DNA of 39,782 bases from Brevundimonas sp. GTDB taxonomy: Bacteria; Pseudomonadota; Alphaproteobacteria; Caulobacterales; Caulobacteraceae. The DNA lies in NCBI RefSeq assembly GCF_030656255.1, contig NZ_JAUSOE010000105.1, forward strand, positions 1 to 39,782, written 5' to 3'. Of the stretch, positions 1 to 11,267 are shown in pieces. The notes beneath the pieces were generated by a model that ran no database searches, was not told the origin of the DNA, and saw only the letters and a list, made by a program, of their open reading frames with translations. Numbering within the stretch: the first letter of the stretch is position 1; each line of letters opens with the position of its first letter. Made by a program: the position numbers and the translations under genes.

Positions 1-543
1 CGGGAACAGGATCTCCTGCTCGGTCGGGCCGAAATCGGTGTCGACCGTGACCTTCAGATAGCCCTCGGGGATACGCAGGCCGGCGGTGGTGTAGCCATAG
101 ACCCCCATGGTCCCCAGGTGCGCCAGATGAACGTCCAGCCCGCTCTCGACGATGGCGGCCAGCAGATGATTGGTGGCGTTGATGTTGTTGTCGACCGTGT
201 ACAGCTTGTGCCGCGCCGACTTCATCGAATAGGGGGCGGCCCGCTGTTCGGCGAAATGCACCACGCTGTCGGGGGCCAGGTCGCGGATCAGGGCGACCAG
301 ACGGTCGAACTCCTTGCCGACCGTCATATTGACGAAGCCGATGTCGCGGCCGGACACAGCTTTCCAGGCCTTGATCCGCTCGCCCATGGTGCGGATCGGC
401 GTCAGGGACTGGACCTCCAGCTCGTTGTCGATGTTGCGACGGCTCAGGTTGTCGACGACGGTCACGTCCCAACCTTTGGCCGACAGGTGCAGGGCCGTCG
501 GCCAGCCGCAGAAACCGTCGCCGCCCAGAACCAGAACGCGCAT
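1..543 (-). CDS. sqdB: SqdB-like NAD-dependent epimerase (UDP-sulfoquinovose synthase family), partial
   Basis: The window holds the first 181 codons; the C-terminal part lies beyond position 1. The N-terminus is a Rossmann NAD-binding segment with GGDGFCGW at residues 7-14, followed by VVDNLSRR and the segment VQSLTPI, as in plant SQD1 and bacterial SqdB. Further on are HFAEQRAAPYSM (about 96-107) and LGTMGVYG (143-150), which carries the Thr of the SQD1 active site. The family converts UDP-glucose and sulfite to UDP-sulfoquinovose for sulfolipid head groups in the cytoplasm. The catalytic YxxxK pair is expected just outside the window and cannot be checked. A related nucleotide-sugar epimerase is the main alternative. 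The ATG at 543 is the first methionine and starts directly at the Rossmann strand. The neighbour at 899 is divergent. Confidence 0.72.
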   Translation of the reverse strand, partial: MRVLVLGGDGFCGWPTALHLSAKGWDVTVVDNLSRRNIDNELEVQSLTPIRTMGERIKAWKAVSGRDIGFVNMTVGKEFDRLVALIRDLAPDSVVHFAEQRAAPYSMKSARHKLYTVDNNINATNHLLAAIVESGLDVHLAHLGTMGVYGYTTAGLRIPEGYLKVTVDTDFGPTEQEILFP

Positions 544-898
544 GGAAAAAGCCTCGTCGTCGTCGCAAAGGTCATGCCTAGCCCAGCAGGGGGCCATCAG
601 CAAAGCGGGGCTGTTAAGCCTGTGGTGCGACGCTTTGACGAATACCCCTTGGAAAGGGACGGCGCACAGGCTAAGTCTCGCTCGTCTCCCACTCAAACGC
701 AGCTTTCCGGGCCTATATCCGGCTGTTCGCGGCTTGAGCCGATCATGACGGTCGGTCCCGAAAGGACCGGCGCACCATGCGGGCGACAAGGCATTCCGAC
801 AGTTCGACAATCGGGGATCGGCCCCGAGCGAAACGGAACCACGAAACGGACGGAACCGGCCGCTGGCCTGGGCTCCATCCCTGCACACGGTAGCGCGA
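544..898. other. Intergenic region between divergent sqdB-like and DUF4167 genes
   Basis: These 355 bases separate two divergent genes and must hold both promoters. Reading frames cross it, but they look like non-coding shadow frames without family resemblance. A short hairpin (GGTCC, loop CGAAA, GGACC) lies near 751-770. I see no convincing promoter boxes, RNA or repeat. Confidence 0.4.
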
Positions 899-1948
899 AT
901 GAGAGATTTCAAGGGCATGAAGCGTCAGCGCGGACGCAATCGGAACAAGGCGGGCGCGTCAAACGCCAACAGCGCCAATCCGAATCGTTCGTGGGACTCG
1001 CAAGGCCCCGAAAACATCAAGGTCCGGGGCAACGCCCAGACCGTGTACGAGCGCTATCAGCAGCTCGCCCGCGACGCCTCGTCCGGCGGCGACCGGGTGC
1101 TGGCTGAAAACTATCAGCAGCACGCCGAACACTATTACCGCGTCCTGCGCGCGCTTCAGCCCCAGCGGTCCTTCTCCGACATCGCCGCGCGCGAACAGTC
1201 GAACCAGGGCTTCGACATCGATTTCGAGGACGAATCCGGCGCCCAGGCCGCCGCCTTCGTCGCCGCCCAGCAGGCCGCCGACCGTCAGGCCCAGGACGGC
1301 GCCGAGCGCGACCAAAATCAGAACCGCGACCGCAACGACCGCGACCAGAACCGCGACCAGAACCGGGATCGCGACTTCAACCGCGACCGTGATCAATCCC
1401 AGACTCGCGACCGGGATCGCGACCGCGACCAGGCCCAAAACCGCGACCAGAACCGTGATCGCGACCGCGATCAGACCCGCGACGCCCAGCCGCCGCGCGA
1501 ACCCCGCGAGCCGCGCGAAGACGGCGAGGCCCGCGCCGAGGGCGAGGGCGGTCGCCGCGAGAGCCGTCGTGAACGCTGGGAACGTCGCCGCGAGGAACGC
1601 AACCGTCGCTTCGAAGGCCAGGAAAACGCGGGTTCGGACGAAGCCGCCGACGGCGTCCAGCAGGACGCGCCCGTGGCCGAGCGCGCCGAGCCGGTGGTCG
1701 AATCGCCCGCCGTCGAGGCTCCGGCTGCAGAGGAGCGGCCGGTTCGCCGCACCCGTCGTCCAGCCGTCGCCGCTGCGGCGTCCGATGACGACGACGCCCC
1801 GACCGCCCTGCCGGGCTTCCTGACCCGCTCGTCCGCCCCGGCGCCCGCCGCCCCATCGCCCGCAGCCGAGTCGTCAGACGCCGAACCCGCGCCGCGTCGC
1901 CGCGCGCCGCGCCGCAAGGTCGAGGCCGTCGCCGACGGCGAAGACTGA
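899..1948 (+). CDS. DUF4167 domain protein with Arg/Asp/Asn-rich low-complexity tail
   Basis: The first ~100 residues match the alphaproteobacterial DUF4167 family: a basic RQRGRNRNK start, NRSWDSQGPENIKVRGNAQ, then YERYQQLARDA and ENYQQHAEHYYRVL, a helical segment with conserved Tyr/His. The protein is 349 aa. Residues about 145-200 are an almost pure repeat of Arg, Asp, Asn and Gln (units such as NRDRD and DQNRD). After that come an acidic/Arg-rich stretch and an Ala/Pro-rich tail, so most of the chain is probably disordered. The basic repeat suggests RNA or ribosome association, but that is inference. In many relatives the gene sits next to prmC and clpB; here both are in the window but 7-14 kb away. 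M7 is an alternative start. Confidence 0.85.
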   Translation: MRDFKGMKRQRGRNRNKAGASNANSANPNRSWDSQGPENIKVRGNAQTVYERYQQLARDASSGGDRVLAENYQQHAEHYYRVLRALQPQRSFSDIAAREQSNQGFDIDFEDESGAQAAAFVAAQQAADRQAQDGAERDQNQNRDRNDRDQNRDQNRDRDFNRDRDQSQTRDRDRDRDQAQNRDQNRDRDRDQTRDAQPPREPREPREDGEARAEGEGGRRESRRERWERRREERNRRFEGQENAGSDEAADGVQQDAPVAERAEPVVESPAVEAPAAEERPVRRTRRPAVAAAASDDDDAPTALPGFLTRSSAPAPAAPSPAAESSDAEPAPRRRAPRRKVEAVADGED

Positions 1949-2075
1949 GGCGCGCGTCCTGACCAGATGGGCGTGCGGCCTTGACGGCGCCCGCCCATAC
2001 GGCGCCTAAAGGGACGACTTCGCCATAAGGCCGGCCCTCCAGAAGCGTCGGGCCTGACCAGCGTTAAGGGAAGCT

Positions 2076-2774
2076 TTGATGCGTCAGTTCGTTCAGTCCC
2101 GCCCGACCTTCCGCGCCCTGGTTCGGGGCCTCGCCCTGACCGCCGTGGTCGCCGTCGCGGCCTGCGCCTCGACCCCGCCGCCGCCTCCACCGCCGCCCCC
2201 GCCGTCCGGCGGCGGCTCCGGCGCGGTGCTGATGGACTGGCGCGGCGTCATCACCTCGGCGGACCGCGACCGGTATCAGCGTCGCGACGCCGCCTGGACC
2301 CTGGCCCTGCAACAGGCGCGCCGCCAACGGGGATCGGGCGATCTGAACAGTCTGGGCGACCTGATCGACCCTCAGGCGGGCCGCGCCGATGTCGCGCCCC
2401 CGCCCGGAAACTATCGCTGCCGCACCGTCAAACTGGGCTCCCAGGGCGGCGAGGACGGTCTGGGCTATGTCGTCTACGGCTGGTTCGCCTGCCGGATCGA
2501 ACAGACGTCGCGCGGCCTGAAGTTCACCAAATTGACCGGGTCGCAACGTCCGTCGGGCCTCTTGTTCCCGGAAAACGACCGCCACATGCTGCTGCTCGGC
2601 TCCATGGCCCTGGCGCAGGAACCGGCCGCCAACTCCTACGGCCGCAATCCGGACCGCGACATGGTCGCCGTGCTGGAACGGATCGGCGAGGCCCGCTGGC
2701 GGCTGGTCCTGCCCTGGCCGCAGTATGAGTCCAATCTGGATCTGATCGAACTGGTCCCGACCACCGGCGGCTGA
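2076..2774 (+). CDS. DUF4893 domain lipoprotein, copy 1
   Basis: This 232-aa protein begins with a basic N-terminus and a hydrophobic signal segment ending in VAACAS, a plausible lipobox (Cys about residue 29), followed by a run of about ten prolines. The mature part carries hallmarks of DUF4893: DWRGVITSADRDRY, PPGNYRCRTVKLG, KLTGSQRPSGLLFP and a C-terminal ERIGEARWRLVLPWP. The function of the family is unknown. It is predicted to be anchored in the cell envelope. The next gene is a paralogue in the same orientation 40-60 nt downstream, so the two are probably co-transcribed. The two proteins share the whole domain, with matching motifs in the same order, which indicates a tandem duplication. 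Confidence 0.8.
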   Translation: MMRQFVQSRPTFRALVRGLALTAVVAVAACASTPPPPPPPPPPSGGGSGAVLMDWRGVITSADRDRYQRRDAAWTLALQQARRQRGSGDLNSLGDLIDPQAGRADVAPPPGNYRCRTVKLGSQGGEDGLGYVVYGWFACRIEQTSRGLKFTKLTGSQRPSGLLFPENDRHMLLLGSMALAQEPAANSYGRNPDRDMVAVLERIGEARWRLVLPWPQYESNLDLIELVPTTGG

Positions 2775-2831
2775 CTGAACCATGCGGCGGCTTGGCCGTT
2801 AGGTTCGGCACATCCGATGGAAGCCCCGATC

Positions 2832-3575
2832 ATGCGCCGCACCCCGCTCCTCTTCGCCCTGGCCGCCACAACCGCCCTTGCCGCCTGTGGCGAGAACAGC
2901 CCCAACAGCGCGGCTGAGATGTCGTCTGCCGTGTCCGAACCCGCCGCCGGCGTGCCGGCCCGCGCCGCGCCTCCCGCCCGGGCGACGCCCGAACAACAGG
3001 CGGCCGCCCCCACTGGCGTGGCGCAAGGCGGAACCGACGCCTGGCGCAGCGTCGCCACCGCCGGGGACGCCAGCCTGCTGGGTCGTCTCGACCAAGCCTG
3101 GCGCCTAGGCCGGGCCGAGGCGGAAACGGCCGGCTTCGCCCGTCAGGTCGAGGCCCTCGGGCCTCTGGTCGATCCCAATGCGGCCCAGCCGGGCCGGCTT
3201 CAGCCCGCGCCCGGCGCCTATCGCTGCCGCACGCTCAAGCTGGGACGGCGGGTCGAGGGCCAAGGCGCCGCCTATGTCGAACAGCCCTGGGCCGCCTGTT
3301 CGGTCGAGATGACCCCCGGCGGCGACCTGATCCTGACCAAGACCACAGGCGCACAGCGGATGCGCGGCCTGCTTTATCCGGATACGGATCGTCGCCTGGT
3401 CTATGTCGGAACCCAGGCCGGGGGCGAGGCGGAAAACACCTTCCCCGCCTATGGCGAAACCCCCAGCCGCGACCAGGTCGGCGTGCTGGAACGGATCGGC
3501 CAGAACCGCTGGCGCCTGGTCCTGCCCTGGCCCAAGCAGGACGCCAAACTGGAGCTGCTGGAGATCGTGCGCTGA
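2832..3575 (+). CDS. DUF4893 domain lipoprotein, copy 2
   Basis: The second member of the tandem pair. From the ATG at 2832 the protein starts MRRTPLLFALAATTALAAC, a signal peptide with a good lipobox (LAAC). An ATG at 2817 is also in frame, but GGAAG at 2819-2823 is well spaced for 2832 and nothing similar precedes 2817. After an Ala/Pro-rich linker the domain shows DAWRSVATAGDASLLGRLDQAW, PGAYRCRTLKLG, TTGAQRMRGLLYPDTDRR and ERIGQNRWRLVLPWP, aligning motif by motif with the upstream gene. The role is unknown; an outer-membrane or periplasmic lipoprotein is expected. The gene is convergent with the serine hydrolase gene, whose stop lies 5 nt away. Confidence 0.8.
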   Translation: MRRTPLLFALAATTALAACGENSPNSAAEMSSAVSEPAAGVPARAAPPARATPEQQAAAPTGVAQGGTDAWRSVATAGDASLLGRLDQAWRLGRAEAETAGFARQVEALGPLVDPNAAQPGRLQPAPGAYRCRTLKLGRRVEGQGAAYVEQPWAACSVEMTPGGDLILTKTTGAQRMRGLLYPDTDRRLVYVGTQAGGEAENTFPAYGETPSRDQVGVLERIGQNRWRLVLPWPKQDAKLELLEIVR

Positions 3576-3579
3576 CCGG

Positions 3580-5226
3580 CTAGACCCGCGTCAGCTTCAG
3601 ATCCTGGTAGTCGTAGGAGAAGTCGATGTCGGGCGACACGCCCTTTATCGTCGCCGTGGCCGGTTTGGCGGTCTGGATGTTGAAGGTGATGAAGGCGTCC
3701 TCTTCCCGCTTGTCCGGGAAACGTGTGCGGAAGGTCTCGCCGTCATAGGGTTCCAGCCAGCCTTGCAGCGCCGGAGTGTGGGTGAAGGTCAGCCACAGGC
3801 CAGGCTTGAGGTTGCGGCCCCTCCCGCGAGTCTTCGGCACGATGGTGATGTCGCCGTACCAAGGATCGCGCCAGGTCCCGGCGTAGGCCTCCAGCGGCAT
3901 GCTCGGCGCCGCGCCGGCCGCCTGTTTGGCGTCGATCTCGGCGGCGGCGGCGATGGACTTGGCGGCGCCCTCGGCCTCCAGCCGTTTGGAGTCCGCGATC
4001 CAGTCCACATCGACCTTGCCCATACACAGGTCGGCGATGCCCGACCGCAGGGCGCGCAGCAGGAAGCTTTCCTCGGCGTTCGAGAAGATGCTGAACCCGG
4101 TCTTGCGGCCGGGGATCAGCACGGTCGCCGAAATCCCGCCGGGCGAGCCGCCGCCGTGGCTGATCAACCGCTCGCCGCGATAGTCCTGAACCTGCAGCCC
4201 CATGGCGTAGGTCGAGGCGATGGCCCGGTTCGGCAGTTCCGCCGTCGGTCCGGGCGAACTGCCGACGATGATGTTCGGCTTGAACATCTCGCGCGCCGCC
4301 GCTTCCGAGAACAGCCGCGTTCCGTCGGGCAACAGGCCGTCGTTCAGCCGCACCGCGATCCACTTGGCCCAGTCCGTCGGCGTGGTGCAGATCCCGCCCG
4401 CCGCCGCCGCCGAATCCCAGTTCCACACCTCGACGATCGAGTCTGCGATCGGCGTCATCGCCCCCTGATAACGCAGCGGCGGTCCGACCCGGCCATGGGG
4501 CAGGGCGGACTTGGCTGGATCGGCCAGCCGCGCCAGGGGCACGGTCTCGGTCATGCCGACCCTGTCCAGAATGCGGGTCTGGATGAAGTCTTCCCAGGTC
4601 AGGCCCGACACCGCCTCGATCACCGCCCCGGCGACCACGAACATCAGGTTGCAATAGTGATAGGCCGCCCGGAACCCGTCCTCGATCGGCACGAAGGCGG
4701 CCTGGGCCAGCACCTCGGCCCGCGTCCGGTCGCTGTTGGGCCAGAACAGCAGGTCCCCGGCGCCCAGGCCGAACCCGGCCCGGTGGCTCAGGGTGTCGCG
4801 GACGGTGATGTGGTCGCTGATGTACGGATCGGACAGCCGGAAGTCAGGCAGATAGGTCTTGATGGGCGCGTCCCATTTCACCTTGCCCTCGTCCACCAGA
4901 ATGGCCAGGGCGGCGGCGGTGACGTTCTTGGTGTTGGAGGCGATGGCGAACAGGGTGTGTTCGTCGGCTTGGGCGGCCTTGCCCTGAAGCTTGACCCCAT
5001 AGCCGCGCGTCAGCACCGGCGTTCCGTCCTTGACCACGGCGATTCCCAGCGCCGGCTGTTCGGGCCAGGCCGCCATGGCCTTTTTGACATAGGCGTCCAC
5101 CGCTTCGGCCAGGGCGGCGTCGTCATTCGCCGCCTGGGCCCAGACGGGAGCGCCCACGGATTGGGCCGCCAGCGCCGCCGCGCCACCGGAAGCGAACAGG
5201 GAACGGCGCGACAGACGAAGGGACAT
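3580..5226 (-). CDS. TAT-exported serine hydrolase, beta-lactamase (class C/PBP4-like) family with C-terminal DUF3471-like domain
   Basis: A 548-aa protein. The N-terminus SRRSLFASGGAAALAAQ is a twin-arginine signal, with likely cleavage after VWA-QA near residue 31. The catalytic domain has the SxxK motif SNTK (Ser97, Lys100), a tyrosine motif YCN (191-193, the YxN type) and HGG at 357-359 in place of KTG. These are standard for serine hydrolases of the beta-lactamase/D-aminopeptidase/esterase superfamily. The last ~100 residues form a beta-rich domain (YAGTWRDPWYGDITI) like DUF3471. It most likely acts in the periplasm on peptides or esters; substrate cannot be read from sequence, and antibiotic resistance should not be assumed. 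It follows the BCCT transporter gene on the same strand by 49 nt. Confidence 0.85.
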   Translation of the reverse strand: MSLRLSRRSLFASGGAAALAAQSVGAPVWAQAANDDAALAEAVDAYVKKAMAAWPEQPALGIAVVKDGTPVLTRGYGVKLQGKAAQADEHTLFAIASNTKNVTAAALAILVDEGKVKWDAPIKTYLPDFRLSDPYISDHITVRDTLSHRAGFGLGAGDLLFWPNSDRTRAEVLAQAAFVPIEDGFRAAYHYCNLMFVVAGAVIEAVSGLTWEDFIQTRILDRVGMTETVPLARLADPAKSALPHGRVGPPLRYQGAMTPIADSIVEVWNWDSAAAAGGICTTPTDWAKWIAVRLNDGLLPDGTRLFSEAAAREMFKPNIIVGSSPGPTAELPNRAIASTYAMGLQVQDYRGERLISHGGGSPGGISATVLIPGRKTGFSIFSNAEESFLLRALRSGIADLCMGKVDVDWIADSKRLEAEGAAKSIAAAAEIDAKQAAGAAPSMPLEAYAGTWRDPWYGDITIVPKTRGRGRNLKPGLWLTFTHTPALQGWLEPYDGETFRTRFPDKREEDAFITFNIQTAKPATATIKGVSPDIDFSYDYQDLKLTRV

Positions 5227-5275
5227 CAGGAAGGCTCCGGCGAAGACTGCCGTGACGCTAACGCGCCTTTCTCCT

Positions 5276-7183
5276 CTAGGCCAGCCGCCAGGCCTGCAGA
5301 TGGTCCAGCACGTCGGCGACGATCTGCTGGCGGGTGAAGCCGGTGACGTCGCGCGGCCGGGTCCCGTCGCCGGTCTGGGCCGTCATGCGCCATTCGATGG
5401 CGCGCCGCCCCTCCGGCGCATCCAGCGGGGTGATGGCCGGCAGGGGACGCGACCGGGCGCCGAGGCGATAGAGGAAGTCGCGGCCCTCGGCGTGGGGCAC
5501 GATCAGCCACACCGCCTCGTCGTCCGCCTCGACCCGGCTCTGGTCCAGCCCCTCGGCGACTAGGGCCTCGCGCACCTCGGCCAGGGCGGGGGCGCCGTGA
5601 CGCTGCATCTGGCGGCCGATGTCGCGGCGGCTGGCCGGGGCGAAGATCCGCTTCAACCGTTCGCCCAGCGGCGGGGTCTCGGTCTCGACCGTCTCGCCCT
5701 TCAGGTCGGCGTTCATCTGCCGGATCAGGGCCAGACAAAGCAGGATGATGATGACGGTGAAGGGCAGGGCGGCCAGCAGGGTGGCGGCCTGGAGCGCGCT
5801 CAGGCCCCCCGCCAGCAACAGGGCCGCCGCCGTCAGCCCCTCCAGCGTACACCAGTAGACCCGTTGCCAGCGCGGCGTGTCGTCCGCCCCGCCCGAGGCG
5901 ATGGTGTCGATCACCAGCGAGCCGCTGTCGGCCGAGGTGACGAAGAAGACCGCCACCAGCAGCACCGCCAGGGTCGAGGTGATCGCCGCCCCTGGCAGGT
6001 TCTCCAGGAAGCGGAAGATGGCGGTCGACAGGTCGGCCTGCACCGCCTGCGAAATCGCGCCCGCCGCCTGGCCCATGTCCAGGCTGATGGCCGTGTTTCC
6101 GAACACCGTCATCCACAGGAAGGTGAAGCCGGTCGGGACCAGCAGCACGCCGATGATGAACTGCCGCACCGTCCGGCCGCGTGAGATCCGGGCGATGAAC
6201 ATGCCCACGAACGGCGACCAGGCGATCCACCAGGCCCAGTAGAACAGGGTCCAGTTGGCCATCCAGCCGCGGGGCTCATAGGCGTAAAGGTTGAAGGTGC
6301 GGATGAAGAAATGGTCCAGGTACAGGCCGAAATTCTGCACCAGGGCCTTCAGCAGAAAGCCCGTCGGCCCGACCACCAGCACGAACAGCATCAGCAGCAC
6401 GGCCAGGACCAGGTTCAGCTCCGACAGGCGCCGCACCCCCTTGTCCAGTCCGGTCAGGACCGAGGCGGTCGCCGCCGCCATGACCAGGGCGATCAGCCCC
6501 ACCTGCATCCAGGGCGTATTGGGCAGGCCGGTCAGATAGTTCAGGCCGCTGTTGATCTGGGACACGCCCAGGCCCAGCGAGGTGGCGATGCCGAACAGGG
6601 TGCCGCAGATGGCGAAGATGTCGACGGCGTCGCCGATCGGCCCGTTGATCCGCTTGCCCAGCAGGGGCGAAAGCCCGGACCGCAGCGTCAGCGGCAGCCC
6701 CTTGCGGTGCGCGAAATAGGCCAGGCTCAGCCCCACCATCGCATAGACGGCCCAGGCGTGGACGCCCCAGTGGGTGAAGGTGATCACCATGGCCTCTCGC
6801 GCGGCGTCCACAGTGCCGGGCGCGGCCTCGGGCGGGGCGGCGTAGTGCTGGATCGGTTCGGCGACGGCGAAATACATCAGGCCGATGCCCATGCCGGCGG
6901 CGAACAGCATGGCCAGCCAGGAGACATAGGGGAAGTCGGGCTCGGCGTCGTCGGGCCCCAGTTTCAACCGGCCCGTCGGCCCCAGGGCCAGATAGGCCGC
7001 CACCGCCAGGAAGCCGGCGACCGAGGCGACATAGAACCAGCCGAAGGTGTCGATCACCCAGGCCTGGGCGCGGCCGAAGAACAGGTCCGAGGCGCCGGGC
7101 GCGACCAGGGCCACCAGCAGCAGGGCCCCGGCTATGGCGCTCGCGCCCCAGAAGACGCGGGGGTTCATCTTGTATTTCAGCAT
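5276..7183 (-). CDS. BCCT-family transporter (betaine/choline/carnitine type)
   Basis: A 635-aa membrane protein with about twelve transmembrane segments and a cytoplasmic C-terminal extension of roughly 120 residues. Family marks are GMGIGLMYFAVAEPIQHY in the third helix region and WWIAWSPFVGMFIARISRGR, the BCCT signature. The family moves quaternary ammonium compounds such as glycine betaine or choline into the cell for osmoprotection. The GMGIG form resembles sodium-coupled BetP more than the GMGID of proton-coupled BetT, so coupling to sodium is a guess. The open frame extends upstream to 7294, but that would overlap the divergent promoter region of the LysE gene at 7306. ATG 7183 (MLKYKMNPRVFW) gives a normal BCCT start; ATG 7168 is also possible. 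Confidence 0.88.
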   Translation of the reverse strand: MLKYKMNPRVFWGASAIAGALLLVALVAPGASDLFFGRAQAWVIDTFGWFYVASVAGFLAVAAYLALGPTGRLKLGPDDAEPDFPYVSWLAMLFAAGMGIGLMYFAVAEPIQHYAAPPEAAPGTVDAAREAMVITFTHWGVHAWAVYAMVGLSLAYFAHRKGLPLTLRSGLSPLLGKRINGPIGDAVDIFAICGTLFGIATSLGLGVSQINSGLNYLTGLPNTPWMQVGLIALVMAAATASVLTGLDKGVRRLSELNLVLAVLLMLFVLVVGPTGFLLKALVQNFGLYLDHFFIRTFNLYAYEPRGWMANWTLFYWAWWIAWSPFVGMFIARISRGRTVRQFIIGVLLVPTGFTFLWMTVFGNTAISLDMGQAAGAISQAVQADLSTAIFRFLENLPGAAITSTLAVLLVAVFFVTSADSGSLVIDTIASGGADDTPRWQRVYWCTLEGLTAAALLLAGGLSALQAATLLAALPFTVIIILLCLALIRQMNADLKGETVETETPPLGERLKRIFAPASRRDIGRQMQRHGAPALAEVREALVAEGLDQSRVEADDEAVWLIVPHAEGRDFLYRLGARSRPLPAITPLDAPEGRRAIEWRMTAQTGDGTRPRDVTGFTRQQIVADVLDHLQAWRLA

Positions 7184-7305
7184 CGGCTGAAAGCGTATGG
7201 CGAAGCTGGAGGTTCCGGCCCCGCCACGCGGAAGCCGCCGGCGGCGAACGCCCCGCGATTGGACCCGCCCCCCGACGCGGCCTAGAGATCGCATTGGAGG
7301 CTTGA

Positions 7306-7950
7306 ATGGATTTTCTGACGAACGGGCCGGTCGATCCGGGGGTCATACTGCCGTTTCTGGCGGCCGTCGTCCTGATCGAGCTGACGCCCGGTCCCAACAT
7401 GGGCTGGCTGGCGCTGGTGTCTCTGGCGCAGGGGCGGACGGCGGGGCTGGCGGCTGTGGCGGGCATCACCCTGGGGCTGACGCTGTGGATGCTGGCCGCC
7501 GCCTTCGGCCTGACCGAGATCGTGCTGGCCTGGCCGGCCCTGTATCAGGCCATTCGCTGGGCGGGGGTGGGGTTCCTGCTCTGGCTCGCCTGGGAAGCCT
7601 GGAAGGGCGAGGGCGATCCGGCCAGGGCGGCGCCCGAGACGCGTGATCGTCGTCGTGCGCTTTTCCTGCGGGGCCTGACCGCCAATCTGCTGAATCCGAA
7701 AGCGGCGCTGTTCTATATCGCCCTGCTGCCGGGATTCATGCGTCCGGACTACGGCCCGGCCCTGCCCCAGGCGCTGACCTTGGGCGGGATCCATGTGGCC
7801 GTCAGTGTGGCGGTTCACGCCCTTATCGTCGTCACCGCCGCCCGCGTGAGCCGTTTGGGCGGCGGGACCCAGGGCGCAAGCGTGCGCGCACTGATGGCGG
7901 CCGGGCTGGTGCTGATTGCGGGCTGGACGGCCTGGGAGACGCGACTCTAG
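7306..7950 (+). CDS. LysE/RhtB family amino-acid exporter
   Basis: A 214-aa inner-membrane protein with about six hydrophobic segments. The typical LysE/RhtB N-terminal motif ELTPGPNMGWL lies around residues 24-34, followed by a Gly/Ala-rich helix AGLAAVAGITLG. A later helix start NLLNPKAALFYIALLPGF is the second family signature. These proteins export amino acids or related small metabolites; the particular substrate is not evident. The gene is divergent from the BCCT transporter gene, with about 120 nt between the chosen starts. It converges on the BA14K gene. A strong 11-bp hairpin starts on its last base. Confidence 0.88.
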   Translation: MDFLTNGPVDPGVILPFLAAVVLIELTPGPNMGWLALVSLAQGRTAGLAAVAGITLGLTLWMLAAAFGLTEIVLAWPALYQAIRWAGVGFLLWLAWEAWKGEGDPARAAPETRDRRRALFLRGLTANLLNPKAALFYIALLPGFMRPDYGPALPQALTLGGIHVAVSVAVHALIVVTAARVSRLGGGTQGASVRALMAAGLVLIAGWTAWETRL

Positions 7951-7975
7951 GCCGGGCCGCATCAGCGGCCCGGCC
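7950..7975. terminator. Perfect hairpin between convergent lysE-like and BA14K genes
   Basis: GGCCGGGCCGC at 7950-7960 pairs perfectly with GCGGCCCGGCC at 7965-7975 around an ATCA loop. There is no T-run on either side, so it is not a classical intrinsic terminator. Its place between two converging genes suggests a bidirectional transcription stop or mRNA 3' end stabiliser. Confidence 0.5.
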
Positions 7976-8001
7976 CTCGGTCAGAGATCAAAGATCAGAG
8001 C

Positions 8002-8418
8002 TTACAGGCGGCAGATCGCCGTCTGGCCGATGCGCGGCACATAACGGTCGGTGCGCGGGTTATAGGAGCGGTAGCGCTGCTGGCAGGCGCGGACGTGGGC
8101 GTACCAGTTGCCGCGACGGCTGAAGTGCGCGGGCGGCGCCGGCGGGCGCGAACCCCAGCTGGACTGCCAGCTGCCGTAGGAATCACGGTGCTCGCCGCGA
8201 TTGGCGTTCGGGCGGTTGTTCTGGCTGTTGTTGGGGCTGTTCGGGCGCGCGTTCTGACGATCGTCCTGGCGGCCTTCCGGGCGTCCGTCCTGGCGCTGGT
8301 CCCTGGTTTGCTCCTGGCGGTCGGGGCCGGGGCGGTTCTGGTCGAGGGCGGCGGCCTGGGCCGAGACGGTGCTCAGGGCCATCAGGCCGGCGGCGATTGC
8401 GATAATGGACTTGCGCAT
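8002..8418 (-). CDS. BA14K family secreted protein
   Basis: A 138-aa protein with a clear signal peptide, MRKSIIAIAAGLMALSTVSAQA. The middle is hydrophilic and highly rich in Asn, Gln, Arg and Pro, probably disordered. The C-terminal ~35 residues (NWYAHVRACQQRYRSYNP, then RYVPRIGQTAIC) have the two-cysteine CxxRYRSYNPxT pattern of the BA14K family, named from a Brucella immunoreactive lectin-like protein. The role here is unknown; it is expected to be periplasmic or surface-exposed. The open frame extends to 8484, but the ATG at 8418 starts exactly at the signal peptide and is preceded by AAAGG about 10 nt upstream. Confidence 0.78.
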   Translation of the reverse strand: MRKSIIAIAAGLMALSTVSAQAAALDQNRPGPDRQEQTRDQRQDGRPEGRQDDRQNARPNSPNNSQNNRPNANRGEHRDSYGSWQSSWGSRPPAPPAHFSRRGNWYAHVRACQQRYRSYNPRTDRYVPRIGQTAICRL

Positions 8419-8624
8419 AAGAGGGCGCCTTTCAGTGGGTGGGTCGAGCTCCTTAAACGCGTGAAGGGGGCTAGTTCGTTGCATTTTTTGGAATATTCCA
8501 TTTACGAAACCTGACGGACCCCGCGCCGCCGCAATTGATCCCGGTCAAGGCGAACAGCGGGCCGCCAGAGGCACTTGTGTGGCCTGATCAACACACCCAC
8601 TTCCATCAGCGAACGGACGCGTCG

Positions 8625-8653
8625 CTTGTCCCAAAGGACGCGTCGGACCATTT
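8625..8653 (+). promoter_or_regulatory. Possible sigma-32 type heat-shock promoter of clpB
   Basis: CTTGTC at 8625-8630 is followed, after 15 bp, by GACCATTT at 8646-8653. The pattern approximates the sigma-32 consensus CTTGAA, 13-15 bp, CCCCATNT (4/6 and 6/8 matches). It would start transcription near 8660, just before the GAGGGGAC ribosome binding site at 8663-8670 and the clpB ATG at 8679. ClpB is a classical heat-shock gene. The match is by eye only. Confidence 0.4.
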
Positions 8654-8678
8654 CCGCCTTCCGAGGGGACACGACGCT

Positions 8679-11263
<2,585 letters not shown>

Positions 11264-11267
<4 letters not shown>

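Noticed and set aside
3580..5226. Annotation as an antibiotic-resistance beta-lactamase
   Set aside because: The SxxK, YxN and HGG motifs define a broad hydrolase superfamily; HGG instead of KTG and the extra C-terminal domain point away from a class C resistance enzyme.
3403..5337. A 644-codon plus-strand frame over the serine hydrolase gene
   Set aside because: It is antisense to a protein with TAT signal and catalytic motifs, and has itself only low-complexity Gly/Arg/Gln content.
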